The notes: generated by a model not told the origin, from the sequence alone. Shown: positions 7,209 through 14,934, numbered from the stretch's first letter. The stretch is 24,437 nt of DNA from an uncultured Clostridia bacterium (GCA_937901805.1 CALDJI010000039.1:1-24437), one strand, 5' to 3'. Translations and numbers: made by a program.

Positions 7209-8708
7209 TTACCGATTCCTCCTGCGCAGCCAGATAACAATCCCGCAAATAAGAACTGCCAGCGGAACAATTGCGATAAAAGTCACCGCCAAAGTTGTCG
7301 TCTGGTTCTGAGTCATGCTCAGGGAAGTTCCTCCCAGTTCTTTAGAGACAATATCCACCACATTCTTGCGCTCGGTCAAGGTATTGAGCAAATTGATCAG
7401 GTACTCGCCGTTTGCAATGGAAGTACTGGAAATCAAATCAGAACTGATAAAGGAGGTAGACCCCGCAACAATAACATTGGAATTCTGCTGGGTTGTCCCG
7501 TCATAAGTTGTCTGCGTACTGAGAACAACGCCCGGGAAAGGACTGCCCACCACATTGCTGTCAAAGTCAAAATCCGTTCCTGCATTAGCAGGGGCCACAC
7601 CTGCACTTGCGCTGAACTGGAGCAGCGTCGTAGTCCTTCTGCTGTTGCCTGTTTCAAACAGGACCTGTAGCGGACGGCTGCTCGGCAATGCAACCAGGCG
7701 GTTTGCCTCTTTAAATTCTCCGGAATAGGTATCCTCCGCATAATCAGTAATGACAAAATAACGCTGGTAATTAAAGACCTTGGAACTATCCGTTTCATAA
7801 ACAGCGCCCGGATTCACCTTAATGCCCCATTCTGCCAAAAATGCATCCAGATTCGGCAGCGATTCCGGTTGGGAAGTATCCGCAACATACATGACATTTT
7901 TTCCAAACTTTCCGTTATTGTCCAGGAAACGGTCAATTTTTTTCAGTTCATCTTCTGAATAATCGCGCATAGGTGCTACAATTACCACAAGGTTCGTATC
8001 ATCTGGAATCTCGTCTGTCGCAAGATTAAGTGTAGATACATCATAGACATTTTCGCTCAGAAAACTCTGGAACCCGCTGGAGGACAACTCTTCATGGCCG
8101 GTCATAACTGCCACCTTATAGTTTTCATCCGAAGCAACGCTCATTATAGCACTGGTCATGACTTTTTCCGCTTTGGAAGATGTAATTGCAACACTGCCTG
8201 TAGTACTGCTCATATTAAACATATCAGCAATGCTGATTACTTTTATACGATCCTTCCCGCAGCTGACAACAATATCATATTCTGCAACATCCTGATTCGG
8301 GTAATTGCTGGCATAGGCTGGGTTTTTGACAATATCAATATAGTTGACCTTGATATTGCCGTTCAGCTTAGCATACTGGTTAATAATCTCATCTGCCTGG
8401 ACAAAGTAACTCCCTGCACTGCGCAGAGACTGCTTGTCGATCAATATGTCAATCTGGATCTGTTTATCCAGTCCCTTGATATACTCGGAAGAATCCTCAG
8501 ACAGTTCATAGGCATCCGTGGAAGTCAAGTCCAAAGTTAAAGGATAGCGATCCACCAGTGCAGTCGCAATCACATTGAGAATCACAACCGCCACCAAAAA
8601 GATGACTGTGAACAGGGTTGCGAAACCGCCGTATTTAAATTTCCGGCTCTTAAACAGGCTCTTTTTGCCTGTCTTTTCTCCATTTTTTAGTGCTTTTTTC
8701 TGTTTCAT
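7209..8708 (-). CDS. GldG-like ABC-type auxiliary protein
   Basis: A 499-residue protein of the ABC_transp_aux (GldG) family. A cytoplasmic basic N-terminus precedes one membrane helix (about 28-52, FATLFTVIFLVAVVILNVIA). The long extracytoplasmic region has the typical early motif LTSTDAYELSEDS, and a second helix lies at about 474-493 before the basic tail RRRNR. Such proteins accompany a three-part ABC system first described in gliding Bacteroidetes but widespread in non-motile Firmicutes, where the substrate is unknown. The gene begins 17 bp after the permease stop. The best upstream ribosome-like sequence, AGGGGGA, is about 13 nt away, rather far. Confidence 0.92.
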   Translation of the reverse strand: MKQKKALKNGEKTGKKSLFKSRKFKYGGFATLFTVIFLVAVVILNVIATALVDRYPLTLDLTSTDAYELSEDSSEYIKGLDKQIQIDILIDKQSLRSAGSYFVQADEIINQYAKLNGNIKVNYIDIVKNPAYASNYPNQDVAEYDIVVSCGKDRIKVISIADMFNMSSTTGSVAITSSKAEKVMTSAIMSVASDENYKVAVMTGHEELSSSGFQSFLSENVYDVSTLNLATDEIPDDTNLVVIVAPMRDYSEDELKKIDRFLDNNGKFGKNVMYVADTSQPESLPNLDAFLAEWGIKVNPGAVYETDSSKVFNYQRYFVITDYAEDTYSGEFKEANRLVALPSSRPLQVLFETGNSRRTTTLLQFSASAGVAPANAGTDFDFDSNVVGSPFPGVVLSTQTTYDGTTQQNSNVIVAGSTSFISSDLISSTSIANGEYLINLLNTLTERKNVVDIVSKELGGTSLSMTQNQTTTLAVTFIAIVPLAVLICGIVIWLRRRNR

Positions 8709-8725
8709 TTAAACCAAAAATCCCC

Positions 8726-9430
8726 CTAACTCCATCTTCTCTTCTCAAGCACACGGGTAGTCAGGAACAAAAAGACTGCGCATACGCTGAGGAAGAAAAT
8801 AATATTCGAGAAATTGAAAATTCCAGTCGTAAAGTCAGTGTATCTTTGGTAAAACGAAATCCCAAGTACCATGTCCTGCAAAAACTGATTTGGCATTAAA
8901 GTTGCGACTGCATCAATCAAGTTCAGTGCAATCATAACAGCAAAGGAACCAACCGCTGCAATCATCTGATTTTCCGTCAGAGAAGAGATAAACAATCCAA
9001 TCGAAATCAGCGCAGAACCATAAAACAGGGAACCAACAAAATTCCCAAATACAACCGCCCAGTCCGGGGCAGCAAAAAAGGAAACCGTTGCTGCAAATAC
9101 AACTGTGATTACAAGCCCGAACGCAAATACAATCAGCGCCGCCAAAAACTTGCCGAGTACCAGCGAAAACAGGTTCACCGGTGCGGTTAAAAGGGCCTGA
9201 TCCGTTTTCTGCTTTTTGTCCTCACTCATCAGTCTCATGGTCAGGATCGGGATTAAGAACATAGTAATTGTAGACAAACCGGAAAAAACCCCGGTCATGT
9301 CTGTACTGGAACTTGCAAGCGTTCCTGTAAAAAAGAAAAAACCTGCAAAAATATAAAAGACAGAGAGGAATATGTACCCAATCGGGGATGTAAAATAGGC
9401 CGAGAGTTCCCGGCGCATGATTGCACTCAT
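8726..9430 (-). CDS. ABC-2 type permease (GldF-like)
   Basis: A 234-residue integral membrane protein with about six helices (near 17-37, 53-73, 94-118, 130-150, 156-180 and 207-228). The N-terminus RRELSAYFTSPIGYIFLSVF and the cytoplasmic loop MRLMSEDKKQKTDQALLTAP are hallmarks of GldF/NosY-type ABC-2 permeases. Its ATG overlaps the stop of the ATPase gene (ATGA), a sign of coupled translation and complex formation. With the ATPase it should form the membrane core of the transporter, with GldG and the DUF4340 protein as auxiliary parts. Confidence 0.94.
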   Translation of the reverse strand: MSAIMRRELSAYFTSPIGYIFLSVFYIFAGFFFFTGTLASSSTDMTGVFSGLSTITMFLIPILTMRLMSEDKKQKTDQALLTAPVNLFSLVLGKFLAALIVFAFGLVITVVFAATVSFFAAPDWAVVFGNFVGSLFYGSALISIGLFISSLTENQMIAAVGSFAVMIALNLIDAVATLMPNQFLQDMVLGISFYQRYTDFTTGIFNFSNIIFFLSVCAVFLFLTTRVLEKRRWS

Positions 9431-10401
9431 GCTTTGCCACCTCCATGTTTTGCATCATCGTCTACAAGCTCGAGGAAAATTTCCTCCAGTGTAAGCTCGG
9501 AAGAGCGAAGGCTCAAAATCGCCCAGCCGCGCTCCGCCATACGTTTGAACAGTTCCCGGCGGATATCCAGCCCGGCTTCTGCTTCCAGGGAATACTCATG
9601 CACAAAGCTGGGTTTTCCCTCGACTTGTTCTCTTTCCCCCAGATCGATCACTTCCAACATACAGGGAATTTTCTGAAGGGTCTTTATCACTTCCGCATGG
9701 GGGCCTTCAATACGCACACGCAGTTTGTGATCCGTCGACATTGCACGGGATAAATTGTCCGGTGTATCATCCGCAATTAATTTCCCGTGGTTAATTACAA
9801 TCACGCGTTCGCAAACAGCCTGTACCTCCGGCAAAATATGGGAGGACAAGATCACCGTATGGCGTTTCCCAAGCCGTTTAATCAGGTTTCTAATCTCAAT
9901 AATCTGTTTCGGATCCAGCCCAACCGTCGGCTCGTCCAAAATTAGAACATCCGGATTTCCGATCAAAGCCTGCGCAAGCCCGACACGCTGACGGTATCCC
10001 TTGGACAGGTTTTTAATAATCCGATCAAAAACCTCGGTAATACCCACAAGCTCACAAACCTGTTTGATATGTTTCGCTTTGGGAAGTTTGACTTTTTTCA
10101 GGTCATAGATAAAACTGAGATACGCCTTTACCGTCATATCCAGATAAAGCGGCGGATGCTCCGGAAGATACCCAATATGCTTTTTCGCTTCAATCGGATC
10201 TTCCAGAATATCATATCCCGCGACAACTGCGGAACCGGATGTCGCGGAGAGATAGCCGGTCAGGATATTCATAGTGGTAGATTTTCCCGCGCCGTTCGGT
10301 CCGAGAAACCCCAGGATCTCACCTTGATTGACGGTAAACGAAATGTCGTTTACGGCATTTTTATCGCCGTATTTTTTGGTGAGGTTCTTTACCTCGATCA
10401 T
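9427..10401 (-). CDS. ABC transporter ATP-binding protein (GldA-like)
   Basis: A 324-residue ATPase with all ABC motifs: Walker A GPNGAGKST (34-42), signature LSKGY (132-136), Walker B VLILDEPT (152-159) with D-loop GLDP, and H-loop His188 in ILSSHILPEV. The roughly 90 residues after the core form the regulatory extension common in ABC-2 exporters. The frame is open to an ATG at 10437, but the start at 10401 (MIEVKNLTKKYG) has GGAGGG at the right distance and begins exactly where the family does. It is the first gene of the minus-strand operon ATPase-permease-GldG-DUF4340. Confidence 0.96.
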   Translation of the reverse strand: MIEVKNLTKKYGDKNAVNDISFTVNQGEILGFLGPNGAGKSTTMNILTGYLSATSGSAVVAGYDILEDPIEAKKHIGYLPEHPPLYLDMTVKAYLSFIYDLKKVKLPKAKHIKQVCELVGITEVFDRIIKNLSKGYRQRVGLAQALIGNPDVLILDEPTVGLDPKQIIEIRNLIKRLGKRHTVILSSHILPEVQAVCERVIVINHGKLIADDTPDNLSRAMSTDHKLRVRIEGPHAEVIKTLQKIPCMLEVIDLGEREQVEGKPSFVHEYSLEAEAGLDIRRELFKRMAERGWAILSLRSSELTLEEIFLELVDDDAKHGGGKA

Positions 10402-10471
10402 TTGAATTTCCCTCCTATATAGACACCGGGCTGCCACGCCTCGGAGTATCTATACATTTCTTAGTGAAGTC

Positions 10472-10548
10472 GTCCCTGCCCCCTTTTTCCAGCAGGGCAG
10501 CAGGACGGCAAAGCGCATCTGTCATGTACCCGACACAACAAATGCGCT
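10472..10548 (-). other. Two stem-loops in the leader of the ABC operon
   Basis: CCCTGC/GCAGGG with outer GTCC/GGAC pairs forms a stem at 10472-10506. AGCGCATCTGT pairs with ACAAATGCGCT (one non-Watson-Crick position) around a 15-nt loop at 10512-10548. If transcription starts near 10556, both lie in the 5' untranslated leader. Neither is followed by a U-run, so they do not look like terminators. No known riboswitch class is recognised. Confidence 0.4.
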
Positions 10549-10562
10549 GCGCTACTCTTTGT

Positions 10563-10570
10563 ATTCTATA
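10563..10570 (-). promoter_or_regulatory. Possible -10 of the Gld-like ABC operon
   Basis: On the minus strand TTGTTATAGAATAC contains overlapping -10-like hexamers (TATAGA, TAGAAT), with only a poor TTTCTT about 17 bp upstream. The predicted leader would be about 155 nt. Confidence 0.33.
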
Positions 10571-10654
10571 ACAAGACGGCTGAAAAAGAAAGACCTTTTT
10601 TGAAAAAATTACTGCAAAATCGCAATTTTCAGCTTTTCACTCATAAAAAACCTG

Positions 10655-10660
10655 TATAAT
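10655..10660 (+). promoter_or_regulatory. Possible -10 of the ATP-grasp gene
   Basis: A perfect TATAAT with a weak TTTTCA about 15 bp upstream, in AT-rich sequence. It would give a long leader of roughly 245 nt before the ATG at 10910. Confidence 0.4.
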
Positions 10661-10909
10661 TCACACAAATTCCATTTTCATTTTTTTCTTTTCTCTCAAT
10701 GCGATCTCAAGGCTCTTCCTCCATGTGAAAGTTATGTGATTTTTTTTGAAAAACCCTTGCCGAAAAAAAGGGTTTCAGCGATAATAAACTCGAAATTACT
10801 TTGTCTAAAATACTTATTTTCCGAATACAGTGATATAGATATGTATCCGTACTTTCATGGCTATCTGAATGGCAGTCCCCTTGGGCAAAAGAATATGGAG
10901 GCATTTGGA

Positions 10910-11923
10910 ATGAACCTTTCTTATCTGGTACGCCGGATTGCAGATATGAATTATAAAAATATGTTTCACACCATAGAAAAAATACATAAACGCTCTGGGA
11001 AAAACCGTATATTTTTGTTTTGCGATATGGTCTGGTGCGGATTTCGCTATCTCGCAGGTTATGCAGACTACGATCTGTTCCAGTTTTATCGTTTAAATTC
11101 TGTCCAGCGCGCAACCTACCTGACTCGCGGTAAAAACAACCAGGCCGTACGCCGCTTTAATCATCCGGATTATATCCACTTCTTTGAGGACAAGGCGGAG
11201 TTCAACCAAAAATTTGCCCCTTTTATTCACCGCGAATCCATGGATCTGAAGAAATCCGCTATACAGGAATTTGCTGATTTTTTGCAGCGTCATCCTGTAA
11301 TCATCGCCAAACCCGCCGATGGCATCTGCGGGAGAGGAGTGCTTAAAACTTCCCTTTCCGACTTTGTGGATGTCAAAGATATGTATCATTTCCTGATTGA
11401 ATCCGGCCGCACACTGATTGAGCAGGTGATTGAACAGCATCCGGATATCTCTGCCATTTATCCAAATTCCGTGAACACTTTGAGGATTGTGACAATCCTC
11501 AAAGAAGATCATACCGCAGATGTTGTGTTTTCCTCTATCCGCATTGGCAACAACGGCTCCTTTGTGGACAATCTCAACAGCGGAGGCATGTCCGCACTCA
11601 TTGACAGCACAACCGGAATCATTACAAAGGCCGGTGAAGACAAGGATCTCCTCACCTATGAAATCCATCCGATGACGGGGAAACCCATTGTGGGCTTTGC
11701 CGTCCCTATGTTTGAAGAAGCTCTGGATATATGCAGGCAGGCGGCTGCTATCGTTCCTCAGATTCGCTATGTTGCCTGGGATGTCGCCATAACCAAAGAC
11801 GGCCCGGAACTAATTGAGGGGAATACCTTCCCCGGCCACGATATTATGCAGCTCTCGTCCCAAAGAGAAAACGGTATGGGGATTCTGCCTGTTTTTCAGA
11901 AATACATGACATTTTCCCGCTGA
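10910..11923 (+). CDS. Sugar-transfer-associated ATP-grasp protein
   Basis: A 337-residue protein of the ATPgrasp_ST family. The N-terminal helical part has YLTRGKNNQAVRRFN (about 70-84). The ATP-grasp core begins near 130 with the nucleotide-binding lysine in IIAKPADGICGRGV (K134), followed by LIEQVIEQHP and NSVNTLRIVTI. The metal-binding end is AWDVAITKDGPELIEGN. The longest frame starts at 10736, but GGAGG lies correctly before the ATG at 10910, and the resulting start MNLSYLVRRIADMNYK matches what I recall of family members. These proteins often occur with polysaccharide or cell-surface sugar genes. Here the gene is alone, so its acceptor and partner cannot be named. Confidence 0.88.
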   Translation: MNLSYLVRRIADMNYKNMFHTIEKIHKRSGKNRIFLFCDMVWCGFRYLAGYADYDLFQFYRLNSVQRATYLTRGKNNQAVRRFNHPDYIHFFEDKAEFNQKFAPFIHRESMDLKKSAIQEFADFLQRHPVIIAKPADGICGRGVLKTSLSDFVDVKDMYHFLIESGRTLIEQVIEQHPDISAIYPNSVNTLRIVTILKEDHTADVVFSSIRIGNNGSFVDNLNSGGMSALIDSTTGIITKAGEDKDLLTYEIHPMTGKPIVGFAVPMFEEALDICRQAAAIVPQIRYVAWDVAITKDGPELIEGNTFPGHDIMQLSSQRENGMGILPVFQKYMTFSR

Positions 11924-11953
11924 TTTTAACAATTCCACCCTCTAACATTCTTT

Positions 11954-12006
11954 CATACCCGGGAATCCGGCTCGGAGAGTTTCTTCGGGCCGGATTCCCG
12001 GGTATG
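11954..12006 (+). terminator. Strong terminator after the ATP-grasp gene
   Basis: CATACCCGGGAATCCGGC and its exact reverse complement form an 18-bp perfect stem with a 17-nt loop, followed by TTCTTTTTA. It lies 30 bp after the stop codon. Confidence 0.85.
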
Positions 12007-12040
12007 TTCTTTTTATTCCGCAGTTGCTTTCTTCAGAAAA

Positions 12041-12070
12041 TGGGGCCGTATCTTTCAAGATACGGCCCCA
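12041..12070 (-). terminator. Terminator of hpf
   Basis: TGGGGCCGTATCTT pairs with AAGATACGGCCCCA around a very short loop. On the minus strand it is followed by TTTTCT, directly downstream of the hpf stop. Confidence 0.82.
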
Positions 12071-12093
12071 TTCCATTTCACTGTAACAATCTT

Positions 12094-12642
12094 TTAATCT
12101 TCCGGTTCCAGCAGCCCATAATCCCCATTGTGGCGGCGGTATACAACGTTAATTTCCTCCGTCTGGATATTGCGGAACATGAAAAACTCATGATCCAGCA
12201 TATTCATCTGCAAAATAGCCTCTTCCACTTCCATCGGCTTAACAGAGAACCGCTTGCTGCGCACAACTTTATAGTCATGGGTTTCTTCCGGTTCCTCCTG
12301 CGGCTCTTCCTGGGCAAGGAATGCAGCGTCCATATAGGCGCCTGCCCGAACCCTGTTTTCCAGTTTCCCCTTATTTTTTACAATCTGGCGGACAATGGAA
12401 TCTGCCGCAGCTTCCAGGGAATCAAACATATCCCCGGTTGTTCTTTCAGAGCGGAATATCATAGAATTACGGGTATTGCGGATAGTAATTTCAACGGTGA
12501 ACTGGTCTTTGAGATAGCTGAGTGTTACCTGTGCATCTGCTTCAGTCCCAAAAAATTTATCGAGTTTATTGAGCTTTTTTTCTACCCTTTCTCTGAAGCG
12601 ATCCTTGATTGAAATTTTTCTTCCAGTGATAGTAATGTTCAT
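12094..12642 (-). CDS. hpf: Long-form ribosome hibernation promoting factor
   Basis: A 182-residue long HPF. The N-terminal beta-alpha-beta domain (1-100) begins MNITITGRKISIKDRFRERV and binds the 30S decoding region. A charged linker (about 110-123, rich in E and P) leads to the C-terminal dimerisation domain with VVRSKRFSVKPMEVEEAIL, LDHEFFMFRN and NVVYRRHNGDYGLLEP. The long form pairs ribosomes into 100S dimers in stationary phase. The longest frame starts at 12750, but the ATG at 12642 matches the family N-terminus and has AAGGGG upstream, and the extra 36 codons overlap the promoter. It is a single-gene unit. Confidence 0.96.
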   Translation of the reverse strand: MNITITGRKISIKDRFRERVEKKLNKLDKFFGTEADAQVTLSYLKDQFTVEITIRNTRNSMIFRSERTTGDMFDSLEAAADSIVRQIVKNKGKLENRVRAGAYMDAAFLAQEEPQEEPEETHDYKVVRSKRFSVKPMEVEEAILQMNMLDHEFFMFRNIQTEEINVVYRRHNGDYGLLEPED

Positions 12643-12738
12643 AGATCCAGCCCCTTTTTTACACGGCAGGCTCTGCACGTGCTGATTTTCTTGGAAGCCA
12701 CTGAAAAAAGGCTTCCCACAACCTCTGGTTGTATTTTT

Positions 12739-12747
12739 ATTATACCA
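12739..12747 (-). promoter_or_regulatory. Extended -10 promoter of hpf
   Basis: On the minus strand TGGTATAAT is a perfect extended -10, about 97 nt before the hpf ATG. There is a weak -35 (TTTCTT) at 17 bp. The leader also contains the small stem ACAACC-TCT-GGTTGT. Confidence 0.65.
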
Positions 12748-12922
12748 CAATACTCACAAAAAAGAAAGAAATTGTTTTGAAATGATTATTAGTAATTTAC
12801 GAATAGAAAATGCACAAAATAAAAATATTTTTAAAAATCTTATGATTTTCTTTCTTTTGGGAACACTATCTGCGAAAACGGTTTTCCGTTTTTGTTATCG
12901 TTGAAACAAAGGAGGGTATTCC

Positions 12923-13174
12923 ATGAAAAAATTGCTGGTTTTGGCAGCCGCCGCTGTAATGTGCTCTGCAATGCTGGCTGGTTGTATGGGAGATGATGAA
13001 AAAAACAATTCCTCTTCCGGGGGTGTTGTCAGTGATGTCATCAGCGGCACCCAAGATGTCGTAAGCGATATTGCCAGCGGTGCTGAAGACATGGTCAGTG
13101 ACGCTGTCGGCGGTGCCAAGGACATTGTCAGCGACACCGAAGATACTGTCAGCGATATCCTTTCCGGGAAATAA
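12923..13174 (+). CDS. Small lipoprotein with 11-residue repeats
   Basis: An 83-residue predicted lipoprotein. The signal peptide (1-20) has a lysine pair, a hydrophobic core and the lipobox L-A-G-C with C21 as lipidation site. A short charged and Ser-rich spacer (22-34) is followed by three 11-residue repeats with consensus VVSDxxSGAxD (35-45, 46-56, 57-67), a shortened IVSDTED unit and a last TVSDILSGK. The 3-4-4 spacing of hydrophobic residues suits an amphipathic hendecad helix. AGGAGGG precedes the ATG. The reverse strand also has open frames here, explained by the repeats. Function is unknown; a surface-anchored helix or a stress-type protein are possibilities. Confidence 0.87.
   Translation: MKKLLVLAAAAVMCSAMLAGCMGDDEKNNSSSGGVVSDVISGTQDVVSDIASGAEDMVSDAVGGAKDIVSDTEDTVSDILSGK
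13025..13123 (+). repeat. Three tandem 33-bp units encoding the hendecad repeats
   Basis: Three in-frame 33-bp units within the lipoprotein gene share GTCAGTGA or GTAAGCGA-like beginnings and AGCGGTGC-like middles. Divergence is mostly at third positions, which suggests selection on the protein and growth by unit duplication. Confidence 0.75.
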
Positions 13175-13202
13175 TCCCCCGGGAATTCTGTGATTGAGCA
13201 CA

Positions 13203-13238
13203 ACAGCCCGGGCTTTTCCAGTGAAAAGCCCGGGCTGT
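13203..13238. terminator. Palindromic hairpin between the lipoprotein and GNAT genes
   Basis: A 16-bp stem, ACAGCCCGGGCTTTTC with its exact complement and a 4-nt loop, lies between convergent genes. The following sequence on the plus strand (CTGATTGTATTTTC) is only moderately U-rich. Confidence 0.68.
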
Positions 13239-13277
13239 CTGATTGTATTTTCTCAGATTTTGCATGTCCTGTAAAAA

Positions 13278-13883
13278 TCACTTTCTTCTATAGAGAAAAG
13301 CCTCCGGCGCCAGGCGGAAGGTCAGTGCATCGTACCTTTTTCCGCGCACTTGACGAATGCCTCTTTTTCGATCAAATCCCTGAAACCCCAGGTTTTCCGC
13401 CACATGGATCATCGGGATATTTCCAGACCATGTCTGTGTATACAACTCTGAAAAGCCTGCACAGAACAAATACTCCAAAAACAGGGCCAGCGCCTGGGTT
13501 CCATATCCTTTTCCCCTGCTTTCCGGAGCCGGCAGATCAATTCCAACCGCCAGATATCTTCCATCCGGGCCGGAAGTAAAATCATCTTTTAAAAAATAGG
13601 AATTACACCAGCCAATGGATTTTCCGCTATCGGAAGCTAAAGCGATTTCGAACCCGCGGCGCAGCTGCTGTTCGTCCATCCAGCGGAGTTCCTGCACACG
13701 GCTCTCCAAATGTTCCCGATAGGCTTCCAGCCATGCTAAAGACGCCTGTCCCCCCGTTTCCTCATATTCCCAGGGTGCATCCCATTGCTGCCATTCGGTC
13801 TGTTGAGTCTCCCACAAAATCCGTCTTTCAATATCCCCTCTGCATAAATCTCGCAATATCACTGTATTTCCAATAATTTTCAT
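13278..13883 (-). CDS. GNAT family N-acetyltransferase (RimJ/RimL-like)
   Basis: A 201-residue acetyltransferase. The N-terminus IGNTVILRDLCRGDIERRILW resembles the RimJ/RimL start (LRxxxxxDxexi). The acetyl-CoA-binding motif A is in GIDLPAPESRGKGYGTQAL (R/Q-x-x-G-x-G/A type), followed by the motif B region TQTWSGNIPMIHVAENLGFQ, typical of enzymes acting on protein N-termini or small amines. The ATG at 13883 has AGGAGT upstream. It is transcribed alone from a promoter divergent from the next gene. The substrate cannot be told from the sequence. Confidence 0.93.
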   Translation of the reverse strand: MKIIGNTVILRDLCRGDIERRILWETQQTEWQQWDAPWEYEETGGQASLAWLEAYREHLESRVQELRWMDEQQLRRGFEIALASDSGKSIGWCNSYFLKDDFTSGPDGRYLAVGIDLPAPESRGKGYGTQALALFLEYLFCAGFSELYTQTWSGNIPMIHVAENLGFQGFDRKRGIRQVRGKRYDALTFRLAPEAFLYRRK

Positions 13884-13933
13884 AAAATACTCCTATTTCA
13901 TTAATTCCATCACCTTCCCTCGCTACCAAAAAA

Positions 13934-13962
13934 AGTGTAGCATAGAAAAGAAATGGCGGCAA
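13934..13962 (-). promoter_or_regulatory. Promoter of the GNAT gene (13278-13883)
   Basis: On the minus strand TTGCCG, a 17-bp spacer and TACACT preceded by TGC (extended -10) lie about 50 bp upstream of the ATG at 13883. Confidence 0.55.
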
Positions 13963-13985
13963 CCCAGCATTTTCCCCAGATATGA

Positions 13986-14014
13986 TTGCACCCTTTTTGG
14001 CATCATGCTATAAT
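13986..14014 (+). promoter_or_regulatory. Promoter of the membrane-anchored hypothetical gene
   Basis: TTGCAC, a 17-bp spacer and TATAAT preceded by TGC (extended -10). The leader to the ATG at 14152 is about 130 nt. It is divergent from the GNAT promoter only 25 bp away, leaving room for shared control. Confidence 0.6.
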
Positions 14015-14151
14015 AATTCAAGCAATATAATAATTCAGCGCTTTTAGACAGCGGGAATCCCTTGGTTTGCACAGCGGATTCCACCACATTATAAACAGAC
14101 CTGCCGGACGCGTTTTCTATTTTATCGTTCCGGTACAGGGAAAGGCAGGGA

Positions 14152-14898
14152 ATGAGCACTGTGACTGATATAAAAGGTTTGGTAAAAAAACTAATATTTT
14201 TCTTTTTAACAATTTTCTTGATTACCGTGGCATACCTGGGGATCATCCAAATAACCGGTACCCCTTTCGGCGGATCCAACGCGGAAAAAAGGATGAACCA
14301 GTATGTACGGGTACAGTATGGGGAAGAATATATCGTCGATGATGTGGACTACAATATTTTTGAAATGTCCTACACCGGTTATTTATACCGGAAAGACGAT
14401 ACTTCCAGCAACCGGCAAAGCCTGTCTACGCTGACCTATTATGTGGATACCAAAACCATTGAAGACGGGAGCTTCCAAAACGATGAAATCGAGGCTCTGA
14501 CTGCAAAGGTAACGGAAGTTTCCCATAATCTTTCAACCGGGGTACAATCATACAGCACAAAAACAGAAACATACTTTCCCGCCAAAAAATATAAGGAAAA
14601 ACCGGAGCCAATTTACAGTATCCAGCTTTATGGCCTGACAAGCTCTGTACCCTCTTCCTCAAAGGGGGATTCCAAAGATCTGTTTGCCAAGACCGCTTAT
14701 GAAATTATTCAGTCGATTCCGGAAGAATACAATGTACAGCAATGCCATATGCTTTTTCATGACAATACCGGGACTTATGAATTACAGGTGGACAAGTCTT
14801 TCCGGGGAATGAGCGAATCCAAAATCCGCAGAAAAATCTCCTTCATTACGAGTAAAAACAACATTCGTCAGGATATATCTTCCCAGGTATCAGAATAG
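14152..14898 (+). CDS. Membrane-anchored hypothetical protein (YfjL-like)
   Basis: A 248-residue protein with one N-terminal membrane helix (about 13-34, rich in F, L and I) and an exported domain. The segment RMNQYVRVQYGEEYIVDDVDYN resembles the start of the extracytoplasmic domain of Bacillus YfjL-like proteins (M-x-x-Y-x-x-x-x-Y-x-x-x-Y/F). The rest has no motif I recognise. Family and role are unknown. GGGAAAGGCAGGG lies upstream of the ATG. It ends at a bidirectional terminator, so it is transcribed alone. The tail is rich in basic and Ser/Lys residues. Confidence 0.85.
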   Translation: MSTVTDIKGLVKKLIFFFLTIFLITVAYLGIIQITGTPFGGSNAEKRMNQYVRVQYGEEYIVDDVDYNIFEMSYTGYLYRKDDTSSNRQSLSTLTYYVDTKTIEDGSFQNDEIEALTAKVTEVSHNLSTGVQSYSTKTETYFPAKKYKEKPEPIYSIQLYGLTSSVPSSSKGDSKDLFAKTAYEIIQSIPEEYNVQQCHMLFHDNTGTYELQVDKSFRGMSESKIRRKISFITSKNNIRQDISSQVSE

Positions 14899-14934
14899 AA
14901 AAACAGGAACAGCAATTAGCTGTTCCTGTTTTTT
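14899..14934. terminator. Bidirectional terminator
   Basis: AAAACAGGAACAGC pairs with GCTGTTCCTGTTTT around AATTA. It has T-runs on both strands and sits between convergent genes. Its right edge reaches the stop codon of the minus-strand gene. Confidence 0.9.

Larger units (their letters stand above)
10402..10909. other. Gene-free divergent control region
   Basis: About 500 bp between the divergent ABC ATPase and ATP-grasp genes with no convincing gene. It holds a possible minus-strand promoter (10563-10570), two stem-loops in the presumed minus-strand leader (10472-10506 and 10512-10548), a plus-strand TATAAT (10655-10660), and an 8-bp stem AAACCCTT/AAGGGTTT at 10751-10775. The plus frame of the ATP-grasp gene is open back to 10736, but that part lacks a ribosome site and resembles no known N-terminus. 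Parts are strongly AT-rich. Confidence 0.6.

Noticed and set aside
10736..10909. 58-codon N-terminal extension of the ATP-grasp protein
   Set aside because: No ribosome site at its start, AT-rich composition, and the family N-terminus fits the ATG at 10910 with GGAGG.
11093..11668. 191-residue minus-strand frame over the ATP-grasp gene
   Set aside because: The ATP-grasp motifs on the plus strand are decisive; the opposite frame carries no motif or ribosome site.
12004..12612. 202-residue plus-strand frame antisense to hpf
   Set aside because: It starts inside the terminator region and mirrors HPF codons; HPF is unambiguous.
12866..13201. Minus-strand frame with apparent alanine-rich repeats over the lipoprotein
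   Set aside because: The repeat pattern is the reverse reading of the 33-bp lipoprotein repeats; there is no ribosome site on that strand, while the plus strand has a lipobox and AGGAGGG.
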